In this document: one piece after another, positions 1-9,548 of the stretch
Position numbering within the stretch: the stretch's first letter is position 1
Layout: every line of letters starts with the position of its first letter
Origin: Microbacterium sp. Root553
GTDB taxonomy: Bacteria > Actinomycetota > Actinomycetes > Actinomycetales > Microbacteriaceae
Length of the DNA stretch: 64,000 nucleotides
Reading direction: 5' to 3'
NCBI RefSeq assembly: GCF_001426995.1
Contig: NZ_LMFY01000001.1
Span: 1,671,653-1,735,652 of the forward strand
The notes under the pieces: generated by a model
Seen by the model: the letters and a program-made list of their open reading frames with translations, nothing else
Databases searched by the model: none
Told to the model about the DNA's origin: nothing
Program-made: the position numbers and the translations under genes

Positions 1-1
1 C

Positions 2-1642
2 TGGCGCGCGTTAGTTGGCGCCACCGCCGTGGTCGGCGCGGCCGCCATGGCACTGTCGGGCTGCGCTCCGGCCCAGTCCGGTGCGAAGTCCGACATGCTC
101 CGCGTCGCCGCTATCGGCAACGCGTCGTTCGTGCAGAACTTCAACCCCTTCTCGCCGACCGCGGTCGCGATGTCGAAGAACGCCGTCTACGAGTCGATGA
201 TGGTGACGAACCTCCCCAAGGGCGAGATCGTGCCCTGGCTCGCCTCCGGGTACGAGTGGAGCGACGACGGACTCACGCTCACCTTCACGCTCAACGACGA
301 CCTCACCTGGTCCGACGGCGAGGAGCTGACGTCGGAGGACGTGGCGTACTCCTTCGACCTCGCCCGCGAGGTGCTCGGCGAGTCGACCTACGAGTACGTC
401 GACTCGGTCGCGACCCCCGATGACACGACGGTCGCCTTCGCGTTCAACCGTCCCTACACGCCCGGCCTGTATGAGCTGGGTGTTCAGCTGATCGTTCCCG
501 AGCACATCTGGAAGGACGTCGACGACCCGGCGAAGTTCCAGAACTCCGACCCCGTCGCCTCGGGCCCGTTCACCGAGGTCACCAACTTCTCGGCGCAGTC
601 CTTCGACCTGCTCCGCAACCCGCACTACTGGCAGAAGGACAAGGCCGACTACACCGGCATCCGAGTCATCGCCTACGGCGGAAACGACGCCGCGAACATC
701 GCCGCGATCAACGGCGACATCGACTTCGGCCTCGGCTTCATCCAGGACATCCAGAAGACCTACGTGGATGTCGATCCCGAGCACCGCGGCTACTGGTTCC
801 CGGCCGTCGGCTCCACCATCGCCCTGACGCTCAACACCGCGCAGGGGCCCTACGACGACGTGAACCTCCGCAAGGCGATCAGCATGGGCATCGACCGCGA
901 GGCCGTCGTCGCCAAGGGGATGAACGGCTACACGCACCCCTCCGACTGCACCGGCCTGAGCGACGCGTACGACACGTGGCGCGACGAGGCACTCGTCTCG
1001 CAGTGCGACTGGACCACCTACGACGTGGATGCCGCGAATGCGCTGCTCGACTCGTCGGGCTACGAGCGCGGGGCCGACGGCATGCGCGTCACTCCCGACG
1101 GAGCACCGCTGGAGTTCAGCATCGGCGTCGGGTCCGCCTCGACCGACTGGATCGCGGTCGCCCAGGTGATCTCCGACAACATGACCGAGCTCGGCATCAG
1201 CGCACCGCTGAAGGTGCAGGACTGGTCGCAGATCAACCAGGCGCTGTTCGGCGGTACGTTCCAGGGCAACATCGCCTGGAGCGGCGCGGGCGTCACGCCG
1301 TTCGAGTACTACCGCAGCGCGATGTCGTGCCGCACGGTGAAGCCCGTGGGCGAGGAGGCGACCCAGAACTTCCAGCGCTTCTGCAGTGAAGAGGCGGACC
1401 AGCTGCTCGATCAGTTCGCCGCGGCCACCAGCGACGAGGAGCAGGCGGCCGTCATGGACAAGCTGCAGGCCGTCTACTCGGAGTCCGCGCCCACCATCCC
1501 GCTGTTCCCCGGCCCGGAGTGGGGTGCCTACAACAGCACCAACTTCGTGGGCTGGCCGAGCGAGGACGACCCCTACGCGACGCTGTCGGCCAGCGTCTCG
1601 AGCACCGTGATGGTGCTGGCGAACATCCGCCCGCGCGAGTGA
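2..1642 (+). CDS. ABC importer substrate-binding lipoprotein, family 5 (5' end cut)
   Basis: Lipid-anchored receptor of an Opp/Dpp-type ABC importer. The frame is open to the window edge, so the true start lies upstream; 546 residues are visible. The N-terminus is a hydrophobic stretch ending in the lipobox LSGC, followed by the family 5 fold (early FNPF segment, GPFTEV segment, LRKAISMGIDR segment). Two permease genes and a fused ATPase gene follow on the same strand, so this is the first visible gene of a complete importer. The operon continues into two GH32 enzymes and a fructokinase. I therefore infer fructo-oligosaccharides as the likely ligand, although the family is named for peptides. 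Family assignment is secure; ligand is inference. Confidence 0.93.
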   Translation, partial: WRALVGATAVVGAAAMALSGCAPAQSGAKSDMLRVAAIGNASFVQNFNPFSPTAVAMSKNAVYESMMVTNLPKGEIVPWLASGYEWSDDGLTLTFTLNDDLTWSDGEELTSEDVAYSFDLAREVLGESTYEYVDSVATPDDTTVAFAFNRPYTPGLYELGVQLIVPEHIWKDVDDPAKFQNSDPVASGPFTEVTNFSAQSFDLLRNPHYWQKDKADYTGIRVIAYGGNDAANIAAINGDIDFGLGFIQDIQKTYVDVDPEHRGYWFPAVGSTIALTLNTAQGPYDDVNLRKAISMGIDREAVVAKGMNGYTHPSDCTGLSDAYDTWRDEALVSQCDWTTYDVDAANALLDSSGYERGADGMRVTPDGAPLEFSIGVGSASTDWIAVAQVISDNMTELGISAPLKVQDWSQINQALFGGTFQGNIAWSGAGVTPFEYYRSAMSCRTVKPVGEEATQNFQRFCSEEADQLLDQFAAATSDEEQAAVMDKLQAVYSESAPTIPLFPGPEWGAYNSTNFVGWPSEDDPYATLSASVSSTVMVLANIRPRE

Positions 1643-1737
1643 GGGCTCCCGGTGGCGGCGCCTCCGCGCCGCCACCGGCACCCTTCTCCATCCGTTCCCC
1701 GCCCGCGACCAGCGGCGACCACGTTGAGAGGCATCTG

Positions 1738-2712
1738 ATGGCTTTCGTTCTCCGCAGACTCGGCTACTACCTGATCGCGTTCTGGGCATCCCTCACGATC
1801 AACTTCCTGCTCCCGCGCCTGATGCCTGGCGACCCCGTCGGCCGCATGCTCGGTCAGATGCAGAACCTGACCGACGATCAGGTCGCGCAGTTCCGGCACC
1901 TGTTCGGTCTCGACGACCGTCCGGTGTGGCAGCAGTACATCCAGTACATCGGCGACGTCTTCACCGGCAACCTCGGCCTCTCGATCTCGCAGTTCCCGAC
2001 GCCCGTCGTGCAGGTGATCGGCGCGCAGCTCGGGTACACGATCCTTCTCGGCGGCACGGCGCTGGTGATCTCGTTCGTTCTCGGCAACCTGCTGGGCATC
2101 TGGGCGGCCTGGCGGCGCGGCGGTGCGCTGGACACCATCTTTCCGCCGCTGCTGGTGTTCACCGGGTCGTTCCCCTACTTCTTCATCGCGATGATCGCGC
2201 TGTACCTGTTCGCCGTGACCCTGAAGTGGTTCCCGATCGGTCAGGCGTTCACGCTCGGCACCGTCCCCTCGTTCAGCGGGGAGTTCATCGGCGACCTGAT
2301 GCTGCACCTCGTCCTGCCCGCCGGCACGATCGTGGCGGTCTCGATCGGCGGATGGATGCTGGGCATGCGCAACACCATGATCGGCACCGCCGCCGAGGAC
2401 TACATCACGATGGCGCGCGCGAAGGGTCTGACCGAGCGGCGGATCATGTACCGCTACGCGGCCCGCAACGCCATGCTGCCCTCGGTGACCGCCTTCGGGA
2501 TGTCGATCGGCTTCGTGGTCGGCGGCGCCCTGCTCACCGAGGTCGTCTTCGCCTACCCCGGCATCGGCTATCAGCTGCTCCGGGCCGTGCAGGCGCTGGA
2601 CTACCCGCTCATGCAGGGCATCTTCCTCACCCTGACCGGCGCCGTGCTGGTCGCCAACTTCCTGATCGACATCTTCTACGTGCGGCTCGACCCGCGTGTG
2701 CGAGTGAGGTAA
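1738..2712 (+). CDS. ABC importer permease, DppB/OppB type
   Basis: Inner-membrane subunit of the importer whose receptor is encoded just upstream; 324 residues. The start MAFVLRRLGYYL is chosen because a GAGAGG ribosome site lies about 6 nt before this ATG and the sequence matches the usual N-terminus of the family; the frame is open further upstream but that part overlaps the receptor gene. A first membrane helix is followed by the typical PRLMPGDP segment, further helices, and the EAA-type loop around ARAKGLTERRIMYRYAARNA that docks on the ATPase. It ends 2 nt before the next permease gene, consistent with translational coupling. Confidence 0.93.
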   Translation: MAFVLRRLGYYLIAFWASLTINFLLPRLMPGDPVGRMLGQMQNLTDDQVAQFRHLFGLDDRPVWQQYIQYIGDVFTGNLGLSISQFPTPVVQVIGAQLGYTILLGGTALVISFVLGNLLGIWAAWRRGGALDTIFPPLLVFTGSFPYFFIAMIALYLFAVTLKWFPIGQAFTLGTVPSFSGEFIGDLMLHLVLPAGTIVAVSIGGWMLGMRNTMIGTAAEDYITMARAKGLTERRIMYRYAARNAMLPSVTAFGMSIGFVVGGALLTEVVFAYPGIGYQLLRAVQALDYPLMQGIFLTLTGAVLVANFLIDIFYVRLDPRVRVR

Positions 2713-2714
2713 TC

Positions 2715-3659
2715 ATGTCCGTACAGAATTCCGGATCGAGCATGCTCTCGACGGCGACGACCTCGCGTCCCGGCGTCCCGGTGAAGAGCCCGGTGTACCG
2801 CGACCACCTGCTCGCGCGTCTGCTGCGAGACCGTCGTGCGGTGATCGGCCTCGTCATCCTGGCGATCTTCGTCGTCGTCGCCGTCGCCGCGCCGCTGCTG
2901 GCACCGGGCAATCCCCGTGCCTCGGTGGTCGCCGGCTCCGAGGCGCCGTCGCTCGCGCACCTTCTCGGCACGACGGCCAAGGGCGAGGACGTCCTCGCAC
3001 TTCTGATCTGGGGATCCCAGAGCTCGCTCGGCATCGGGTTCACCGTCGGAGCGCTGGCCACTCTCATCGGTCTGCTGGTCGGTCTGGTGTCGGCCTTCTT
3101 CGGCCGGGTCGTCGACGACGTGCTGTCGGTCGTGACGAACATCTTCCTGCTGATCCCCGGGCTGCCTCTGCTGATCATCCTCGCCGCCTTCCTCCCGCCA
3201 GGACCCGGGACCATCGTCATCGTGCTGGTGGCCACCGGGTGGGCCGGGTCGGCGCGGGTGGTGCGGTCGCAAGCCCTCTCCCTGCGCGGCAAGGACTACA
3301 CCGACGCCGCGGTCGTGACCGGCGAGCGGGCGCTGACGATCATGTTCCGCGAGATGCTGCCCAACATGGCGTCCATCGTGATGAGCACCTTCCTCGCCTG
3401 CGTGATCTTCGGCATCGGCGCCCAGGCGGGTCTCGAGTTCCTCGGCCTCGGCGACGTGTCGGCCATCAGCTGGGGCACCAACCTCTACTGGGCCAGCATC
3501 GAGGGCTCCCTCATCCGCGGCACCTGGTGGACCTTCATCCCGTCGGGCGTCGCCATCGCCCTCGTCGCGTTCGCGCTCGCCCTCATCAACTACGCCGTCG
3601 ACGAGATCACGAATCCTCGACTCGCCGGACGCACCAAGAGAAAGGACCGCCGGCGATGA
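2715..3659 (+). CDS. ABC importer permease, DppC/OppC type
   Basis: Second permease of the importer, 314 residues. The start at MSVQNSGSS lies 2 nt after the preceding stop. About 50 hydrophilic N-terminal residues precede the first helix (AVIGLVILAIFVVVAVAAPLLAP), and the LGTTAKGEDVLALLIWGSQ segment is typical of DppC proteins. The EAA loop (YTDAAVVTGERALTIMFREMLPN) is present. The stop overlaps the ATPase start in an ATGA, so the two are probably translationally coupled. With the neighbouring DppB-type protein it should form the membrane channel. Confidence 0.93.
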   Translation: MSVQNSGSSMLSTATTSRPGVPVKSPVYRDHLLARLLRDRRAVIGLVILAIFVVVAVAAPLLAPGNPRASVVAGSEAPSLAHLLGTTAKGEDVLALLIWGSQSSLGIGFTVGALATLIGLLVGLVSAFFGRVVDDVLSVVTNIFLLIPGLPLLIILAAFLPPGPGTIVIVLVATGWAGSARVVRSQALSLRGKDYTDAAVVTGERALTIMFREMLPNMASIVMSTFLACVIFGIGAQAGLEFLGLGDVSAISWGTNLYWASIEGSLIRGTWWTFIPSGVAIALVAFALALINYAVDEITNPRLAGRTKRKDRRR

Positions 3660-5485
3660 TCACCACACCGAGCGCGCGCGCGACCAGCGCGCAGACACCC
3701 GACGCGGCCGACGTCATCCTCGACGTCCGCGACCTCACCATCGCCTACGAGGTGAACGGGCGATCCGTCACCGCTGTCGAGAACGTGTCCTTCACCATCC
3801 GCCGCGGAGAGACGTTCGGGCTGGCCGGAGAATCGGGGAGCGGCAAGAGCACGATCGCGAACGCCATCCTCAAGCTCCTCGGCGGCAACGGCCGCATCGT
3901 CTCCGGGTCGATCCGCTGCGGCGACGTCGAGATCGAGCATCTGACCGGGGAGGAGCTGCGTGCGTTCCGGTGGAATCGCGTCTCGATGGTCTTCCAGAGC
4001 GCGATGAACTCCCTGAACCCCGTGATGACGGTCGGGGATCAGATCGTCGACGTCTTCACCACGCACCGGAAGATGAGGCGAGCGGAGGCGCGTGAGCGGG
4101 CGCGGCAGTTGCTCGAGCTCGTGGGCATCGACCCCGACCGGATGACGTCGTACCCTCATCAGCTCTCCGGGGGCATGCGTCAGCGCGCGGTGATCGCGAT
4201 CGCCCTGGCCCTCGAGCCCGATCTGCTCATCATGGACGAGCCCACCACGGCGCTCGACGTCGTCGTGCAGCAGGAGATCATCAACGAGATCAAGGAGCTG
4301 CAGGCCCGCCTCGGGTTCGCGATCCTCTTCATCACGCACGACCTCTCGCTGATGGTCGAGATCAGTCAGCGCCTCGGCATCATGCGTCACGGCGTTCTGC
4401 TGGAGGTGGGGGACTCGGCCGAGGTTTATGCGCGACCGACGCACGAGTACACGCGACAGCTCATCGACGCCTTCCCGCCGGTGACTCGCGACCCGTCCGC
4501 GCCGGCACCGTCGACGGCCGCGGCCGTGGACGGACCCGCGTCGGATCCGGCCGCGGCGGGCGAGGTCGTGGTCTCGTTCCGCGATGTGACCAAGGACTTC
4601 ATGGGCGGATCGATGTTCGCGCGTCGCAGCACCAGAGCCGTCGACGGCGCGAGCTTCGATCTGCACGCCGGCGAGATCATGGCGCTCGTGGGCGAGTCCG
4701 GCAGCGGCAAGAGCACGATCGCCCGCATCCTCGCACGGCTCGAGCAGCCGTCCGACGGACGCCTGATCGTCGAAGGCATCGATGTGCTCCGCGACGAGCC
4801 GCGGCGCGCGTCGCGGCGATACCGGAACACGGTGCAGATGGTGTTCCAGGATCCGTTCGGATCCCTGAACCCGACGAAGCGCATCCGTCACTTCCTCGAG
4901 CGCCCGCTCGCCATCTACTCCGACCTCTCCGCCGCACAGCGACGCGAGGAGGCCGCGGCCTTGATGCGCTCGGTCGAGCTCGACCCCGCGCTGCTGGACC
5001 GGCACCCGCACGAGCTCTCCGGAGGACAGCGTCAGCGGGTGGCGATCGCCCGCGCGCTGGCGGTGAACCCGAAGGTGATCCTCGCCGACGAGCCCACCTC
5101 GATGCTGGACGTGTCGGTGCGGATGGGGGTGCTGCAGCTGCTGAAGCGCCTCCGCGACGAGCGCGGCATCTCGATCCTCTACATCACGCACGATCTCGCC
5201 TCCGCGCGTTTCGTCGCGGACACGACGATCGTCATGCTCCGCGGAGCGCTCGTCGAAGGCGGCGCGAGCGCGGAGGTGATGGACGCGCCGCAGCATCCGT
5301 ACACCCGGCTGCTCGTCTCGGCCGCCCCCGATCCGCTCCGACGCACCCCCTTCGACCGGGAGGATCGCGCCCGCGTCCGCGCGCAGATCCACACGATCAC
5401 GGAAGGCCGATCGCCGGCGCAGGAGCGGCCGGCGCATCGATTCGTCTCCTCGACGCACTGGTACAGCCAGGACGGCGTCGCGTGA
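3656..5485 (+). CDS. ABC importer ATPase, fused DppD-DppF
   Basis: Energy-coupling subunit of the importer, 609 residues with two complete ATPase domains in one chain, replacing the separate DppD and DppF subunits of other systems. Domain 1 has Walker A GESGSGKST (about residues 59-67), signature LSGGMRQR and Walker B LLIMDEPTT. An Ala/Pro-rich linker follows near residues 280-300. Domain 2 has Walker A GESGSGKST (about 345-353), signature LSGGQRQR and Walker B VILADEPTS. Each domain ends with the oligopeptide-type C-terminal extension (HPYTRLL near the end). The start ATG overlaps the preceding stop. Actinobacterial sugar and peptide importers often carry this fusion. Confidence 0.94.
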   Translation: MITTPSARATSAQTPDAADVILDVRDLTIAYEVNGRSVTAVENVSFTIRRGETFGLAGESGSGKSTIANAILKLLGGNGRIVSGSIRCGDVEIEHLTGEELRAFRWNRVSMVFQSAMNSLNPVMTVGDQIVDVFTTHRKMRRAEARERARQLLELVGIDPDRMTSYPHQLSGGMRQRAVIAIALALEPDLLIMDEPTTALDVVVQQEIINEIKELQARLGFAILFITHDLSLMVEISQRLGIMRHGVLLEVGDSAEVYARPTHEYTRQLIDAFPPVTRDPSAPAPSTAAAVDGPASDPAAAGEVVVSFRDVTKDFMGGSMFARRSTRAVDGASFDLHAGEIMALVGESGSGKSTIARILARLEQPSDGRLIVEGIDVLRDEPRRASRRYRNTVQMVFQDPFGSLNPTKRIRHFLERPLAIYSDLSAAQRREEAAALMRSVELDPALLDRHPHELSGGQRQRVAIARALAVNPKVILADEPTSMLDVSVRMGVLQLLKRLRDERGISILYITHDLASARFVADTTIVMLRGALVEGGASAEVMDAPQHPYTRLLVSAAPDPLRRTPFDREDRARVRAQIHTITEGRSPAQERPAHRFVSSTHWYSQDGVA

Positions 5486-5554
5486 GACCCGCGATCCCCA
5501 TCCCGACGACCCGCACCACGACGACCACCACGACTTCGAACTGAGAACCACGCA

Positions 5555-6934
5555 ATGACGACGCCCCTCACCGATGCGACCAGTCGCCCGCAGGCCCACT
5601 TCGCTCCCGCGGAGAACTGGATGAACGACCCGAACGGCCTCATCCACCACGACGGCCTGTACCACCTGTACTTCCAGCACAACCCCGAGTCGGCGGACTG
5701 GGGGAACATGAGCTGGGGGCACGCCACCAGCCGGGACCTGCGGACCTGGCAGGAGCACGCCGTGGCGTTGCGGTTCGACGACGACGAGCAGATCTTCTCC
5801 GGCTCCGTCGTGTTCGACGCGACGAACTCGTCGGGCTTCGGCGTCGACGGTCGTGCGCCTCTGATCGCGCTCTACACCTCGGCGACCGATCACGGCCAGG
5901 CGCAGGCGCTCGCCCACAGCGCGGACGGCGGCTACACGTGGACGAAGCACGGCGTGGTCCTCGACCGCGGTACCGCGGACTTCCGTGACCCGAAGGTGTT
6001 CCGCCACGGCGGCGAGTGGATCCTCGTCGCGGTGGAGGCGCTCGACCGGCAGGTGCACCTGTTCCGGTCCGATGACCTGCTCGCCTGGCAGCCGCTCAGC
6101 GTCTTCGGGCCGTTCGGTGCGCCCGAGGGCATGTGGGAGTGCCCCGACCTGTTCCCGGTGGAGAACAGGTGGGTGCTGGCGCTGTCGGTGAATCCGGGAC
6201 ATCCAGGCGGCGGCTCGGGCATGCAGTACATCGTGGGCGACTTCGACGGCACGACGTTCACTCCGTCGCACTGGGACTGGCTCGATCACGGGCACGACTA
6301 CTACGCCGGGGTCACCTTCAGCGGTCTGGAGGAGCCCGTGATGCTCGCCTGGCTCAGCAACTGGGCGTACGCGCGCGAGGTTCCCACGCACCCGTGGCGC
6401 GGCGGCATGGCGCTCCCGCGTCGGCTCTCGCTCCGCGGAGATGTCCTGCTGCAGCGGCCCGCCGTCGAGGTCGACCGTCCGGCCGCCTTCTCATGCGAGC
6501 ACACCCCCGTCCCCGTGGGCGGGTTCGAGCTGCCGCGGGAGGCGCAGGGAGCCGCACTGCGCATCGAGCTCGCGATCCGTCCCGCTGAGGCGGAGGTCGA
6601 GCTGCACGTCCGTGCCGGAGCGGAGCCGGGCGATGCCATCGTGGTGCGGTACGCCGACGGCGTGCTGAGCGTGGACCGCTCCGGCGCGTCGAACACATCG
6701 TTCTCGGCTGACTACGGGCTCACCTCGTCGGCGCCCGTGGAGGTGCGCGACGGCGTGCTCGACCTCGACGTCTGGGTCGACAGCACCTCGGTCGAGGTGT
6801 TCGCCGACGGGGGCGCGGTCACGATCAGCGAGCAGATCGTGACCACGGACGAGCGGGTCGGCGTCCGCATCGCGGCGAGTCTCCCCGGGGCGACGATCGA
6901 CTCGCTGGCGGTCACCGATCTGGATCGCCGATGA
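5555..6934 (+). CDS. Cytoplasmic GH32 beta-fructosidase (invertase/levanase family)
   Basis: Hydrolyses beta-fructosides such as sucrose, levan- or inulin-type oligosaccharides; 459 residues without signal peptide, so it should act in the cytoplasm on imported sugars. The GH32 signatures are intact: WMNDPNG at 22-28 with nucleophile Asp25, FRDPKV with transition-state Asp145, and WECPDLF with acid/base Glu195. The five-bladed propeller is followed by a C-terminal beta-sandwich containing VDSTSVEVFADGG. The gene follows the importer ATPase by 69 nt and its stop overlaps the start of the fructokinase gene (ATGA), so import, hydrolysis and phosphorylation are encoded as one unit. Exact linkage specificity cannot be read from sequence. 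Confidence 0.94.
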   Translation: MTTPLTDATSRPQAHFAPAENWMNDPNGLIHHDGLYHLYFQHNPESADWGNMSWGHATSRDLRTWQEHAVALRFDDDEQIFSGSVVFDATNSSGFGVDGRAPLIALYTSATDHGQAQALAHSADGGYTWTKHGVVLDRGTADFRDPKVFRHGGEWILVAVEALDRQVHLFRSDDLLAWQPLSVFGPFGAPEGMWECPDLFPVENRWVLALSVNPGHPGGGSGMQYIVGDFDGTTFTPSHWDWLDHGHDYYAGVTFSGLEEPVMLAWLSNWAYAREVPTHPWRGGMALPRRLSLRGDVLLQRPAVEVDRPAAFSCEHTPVPVGGFELPREAQGAALRIELAIRPAEAEVELHVRAGAEPGDAIVVRYADGVLSVDRSGASNTSFSADYGLTSSAPVEVRDGVLDLDVWVDSTSVEVFADGGAVTISEQIVTTDERVGVRIAASLPGATIDSLAVTDLDRR

Positions 6935-7884
6935 CGGGCGCGGCGGCCGAATCGCTCGATGCCCTCGTCATCGGCGAGGCCCTCGTCGACGTCGTCGACG
7001 ACGGCATGTCGACGACGGAGCATCCGGGCGGAAGCCCTGCCAATGTCGCCCTGGGGCTCGGACGCCGGGGCCTCGACGTCGCACTGCTGACCGACCTCGG
7101 ACGCGACGCGCGAGGGAGCCGGATCGTGCACCGCCTGGAGCGGTCGGGTGTGCGCGTGCTGACCGGATCCTTCTCCGATCGCCCCACCTCCACCGCGACC
7201 GCGACCATGCGCGAGGACGGTTCGGCGTCGTACCTCTTCGACGTGCAGTGGAATCCCGGGGCGGCGCCGCTGGCGGTCGCCCCCGCACTCGTGCACACCG
7301 GATCGATCGGCGCCTTCCTCTCGCCGGGTCGCGCGACCGTGCTCGCACACCTGGATCGGCTCGATGCGCGCCTCGTCACGTTCGACCCGAACATCCGCCC
7401 CGCCCTGCTCGGCACCCATGCCGAGACGTTCGCGGACTTCGAGGAGCTGGCCTCCCGGGCGGACGTCGTGAAGATGAGCGATGAGGATGCCGAGTGGCTG
7501 TATCCGCGGCTGTCGCCGACCGAGGTCGGCGAGCGGGTGCGTGCCCTGGGCCCACGGTTGGTCGTGATCACCCTCGGCGCCGACGGCGCACTGCTCGTCG
7601 CTCAGGGCATCGCCGTCTCCGTCGCCGCATCCGCCGTGCCGGTCACGGACACGATCGGCGCCGGCGACACCTACATGAGCTCGCTCATCGCAGACCTGCT
7701 GGCCGCGGATCGTCCTCTCGACCGGTCGACGATCGAGGTCCTCGGCGTCCGCGCCGCCGGGGCCGCGGCGATCACGGTGTCCAGGGCCGGAGCGGACCTG
7801 CCCTGGGCGACGGATCTTGCGACGGCCGCTCTGCCGTCGTTCGACGCGATCGGCGGGCGAGCGCCCGCCGTCGCGCACCCCTAA
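6931..7884 (+). CDS. PfkB-family carbohydrate kinase, probable fructokinase
   Basis: ATP-dependent sugar kinase of the ribokinase/PfkB family, 317 residues. The N-terminal signature GGSPANVALGLGRRG and the C-terminal signature DTIGAGDTYMS (residues 240-250, catalytic base Asp246) are both present. ATG overlaps the stop of the GH32 gene by 4 nt. Context makes fructose the likely substrate, feeding fructose 6-phosphate into glycolysis; this is inferred from neighbours, not from substrate-determining residues. Confidence 0.9.
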   Translation: MTGAAAESLDALVIGEALVDVVDDGMSTTEHPGGSPANVALGLGRRGLDVALLTDLGRDARGSRIVHRLERSGVRVLTGSFSDRPTSTATATMREDGSASYLFDVQWNPGAAPLAVAPALVHTGSIGAFLSPGRATVLAHLDRLDARLVTFDPNIRPALLGTHAETFADFEELASRADVVKMSDEDAEWLYPRLSPTEVGERVRALGPRLVVITLGADGALLVAQGIAVSVAASAVPVTDTIGAGDTYMSSLIADLLAADRPLDRSTIEVLGVRAAGAAAITVSRAGADLPWATDLATAALPSFDAIGGRAPAVAHP

Positions 7885-7920
7885 CGGCAGCGCCGATGCT
7901 GCCCTCAACGGAAGGTGATC

Positions 7921-9504
7921 ATGGACACTCCTCACGCGCTCTCCCGCCGCGCACTCCTCGCAGGGGCGGGGGCCGCCGCGATCGGCGGCTCGCTCGCCCT
8001 GGTGGCCGGTGAACCCGCCGCCGCCTCGACACTCGCTCCCGCGAATCCTGCGGCAGCGGGAGGTTCCTCCTCGAAAGGACGATCGCGCATGCGACCGACG
8101 TACCACTTCAGCGTGCCCGACAACTGGAAGAACGACCCTCAGCGGCCGATCTACCTCGACGGCGAGTACCACTACTACTACCTCTACAACGCCGACTACC
8201 TCGAGGGCGGAGTCGGCACGTCGTGGCGCCGCGCGACGACCCGTGACCATGTCGAGTTCCGCGACCGCGGTGAGGCGATCCCGAAGTTCAGCGACGCCAA
8301 CGGCGACTGCTGGTCGGGATCGCTGGTCGTCGACGAGCAGAACACGGCGGGATACGGTGCCGGTGCCGTCATCGCCCTCGTCACGCAGGCTCCGGAGGGG
8401 CGACAGGCGCAGTACCTCTGGTATTCGACCGACCGAGGCCGCTCCTTCCGCCCGGGTGGCACGGCGCCGGTGCTCGCCAATCCCGGAACGCCGGACTTCC
8501 GCGACCCCAAGGTGATCTGGGACTCCGACCGGAACCGGTGGTTCATGGCCAATGCGGAGGGGCAGACGATCGGCTTCTACGCGTCTGCCGATCTGCGCTC
8601 CTGGACGCGGGTGGGGGAGTTCGTGCGCACCGACCTCGGCCTTCTGGAATGTCCGGATATCTTCCGGATGACGGCGGACGACGGAACCTCCCACTGGATC
8701 CTCGGCACCAGCGGAAACGGCAAGGCTCGCGGCCTTCCGGCCACCTACGCCTACTGGACGGGCCGCTTCGACGGCGCATCGTTCGTCACCGACCGCGACG
8801 AGCCGGAGTGGCTCGACTACGGCTTCGACTTCTACGGTGCGGTCACCTACCCGAACCATGACACGACGGGCGCCGAGGATCCGACCCTCCGGCGCGTGAT
8901 CGGCTGGGCGAACTTCTGGGACTACCCGCACAACACCCCCACGCTCGCCACCGACGGCTACAACGGCGACGACATGATCGTCCGTGACGTCCGGTTGAAG
9001 CGGGGGACCGACGGCTACTATCTCGCCTCCGCCCCCACCGCCGCGCTCGCCGACCACGTGACGCGCACGCACAGTCTGGGCGATGTCGAGGTCACCGGGA
9101 CGCGGGATCTCGATCTGCGGGAGCTGGCCTACGAGATCTCCTGCGAGATCGTCTGGGATGCCGGGTCTCCGCCGGCCAACGTCGGCCTGGAGGTCTGCCG
9201 CGCCCCCGGCGGCGGACGCCACGTCGCCGCGGGAGCATTCCTCTCGGGTGGATTCGCGTACGTCAACCGGCGTCCGACCATCAACCCGACCGGCGGCGAG
9301 ACCCAGACCCCGGTCGATCCCTCGGCCGGGCGGCTGAGCCTGCGGATCCTCGTCGACCGCACGAGCGTCGAGATGTTCGTCGGAGACGGCCGTGCCGTGC
9401 ACTCGCACCGCGTGTTCCCGCTGGAGGGCGACAACCGCATCCGCCTGTACTCCCATGAAGGGACGAGCACGTTCCGGGGGCTGACGGTGAAGCGGCTCGC
9501 GTAA
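7921..9504 (+). CDS. Tat-exported GH32 levanase-like enzyme
   Basis: Secreted beta-fructan hydrolase or transferase, 527 residues. The start ATG is preferred over the GTG 6 nt upstream because GGAAGG sits 5 nt before it. A twin-arginine signal (SRRALLAG, Arg9-Arg10) and a hydrophobic stretch end near residue 36. Catalytic Asp72 lies in NDPQRP, which replaces the canonical NDPNG; FRDPKV (Asp195) and LECPDIF (Glu243) are intact. The DPQRP variant is, from family knowledge, typical of levanases, levan biohydrolases and levan fructotransferases, including Microbacterium levanases. It probably degrades polymer outside the cell and supplies oligomers to the importer encoded upstream. Confidence is high for GH32, moderate for levan. 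Confidence 0.9.
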   Translation: MDTPHALSRRALLAGAGAAAIGGSLALVAGEPAAASTLAPANPAAAGGSSSKGRSRMRPTYHFSVPDNWKNDPQRPIYLDGEYHYYYLYNADYLEGGVGTSWRRATTRDHVEFRDRGEAIPKFSDANGDCWSGSLVVDEQNTAGYGAGAVIALVTQAPEGRQAQYLWYSTDRGRSFRPGGTAPVLANPGTPDFRDPKVIWDSDRNRWFMANAEGQTIGFYASADLRSWTRVGEFVRTDLGLLECPDIFRMTADDGTSHWILGTSGNGKARGLPATYAYWTGRFDGASFVTDRDEPEWLDYGFDFYGAVTYPNHDTTGAEDPTLRRVIGWANFWDYPHNTPTLATDGYNGDDMIVRDVRLKRGTDGYYLASAPTAALADHVTRTHSLGDVEVTGTRDLDLRELAYEISCEIVWDAGSPPANVGLEVCRAPGGGRHVAAGAFLSGGFAYVNRRPTINPTGGETQTPVDPSAGRLSLRILVDRTSVEMFVGDGRAVHSHRVFPLEGDNRIRLYSHEGTSTFRGLTVKRLA

Positions 9505-9513
9505 CGGCCGCAT

Positions 9514-9548
9514 CTCTCCCCGCGCGCCTCATCGGTGCTCGGGGAGAG
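9514..9548. terminator. Bidirectional hairpin terminator between convergent genes
   Basis: CTCTCCCCG (9514-9522) pairs with CGGGGAGAG (9540-9548), with an inner stem GCGCC/GGTGC and a 5-nt loop. It lies between the levanase gene and dinB and covers the dinB stop codon, so it can serve both strands. There is no clear T run. Confidence 0.6.

Noticed and set aside
3590-6391. Very long minus-strand open frame (over 900 codons) opposite the ABC ATPase and GH32 genes
   Set aside because: Caused by the high GC content and codon bias of the real plus-strand genes; composition is Arg/Gly/Val-rich with no family features, and the plus strand carries clear conserved motifs.
6712-9513. Long minus-strand open frame opposite the fructokinase and secreted GH32
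   Set aside because: Same shadow effect; low-complexity charged translation without domains, antisense to catalytic-motif-bearing genes.
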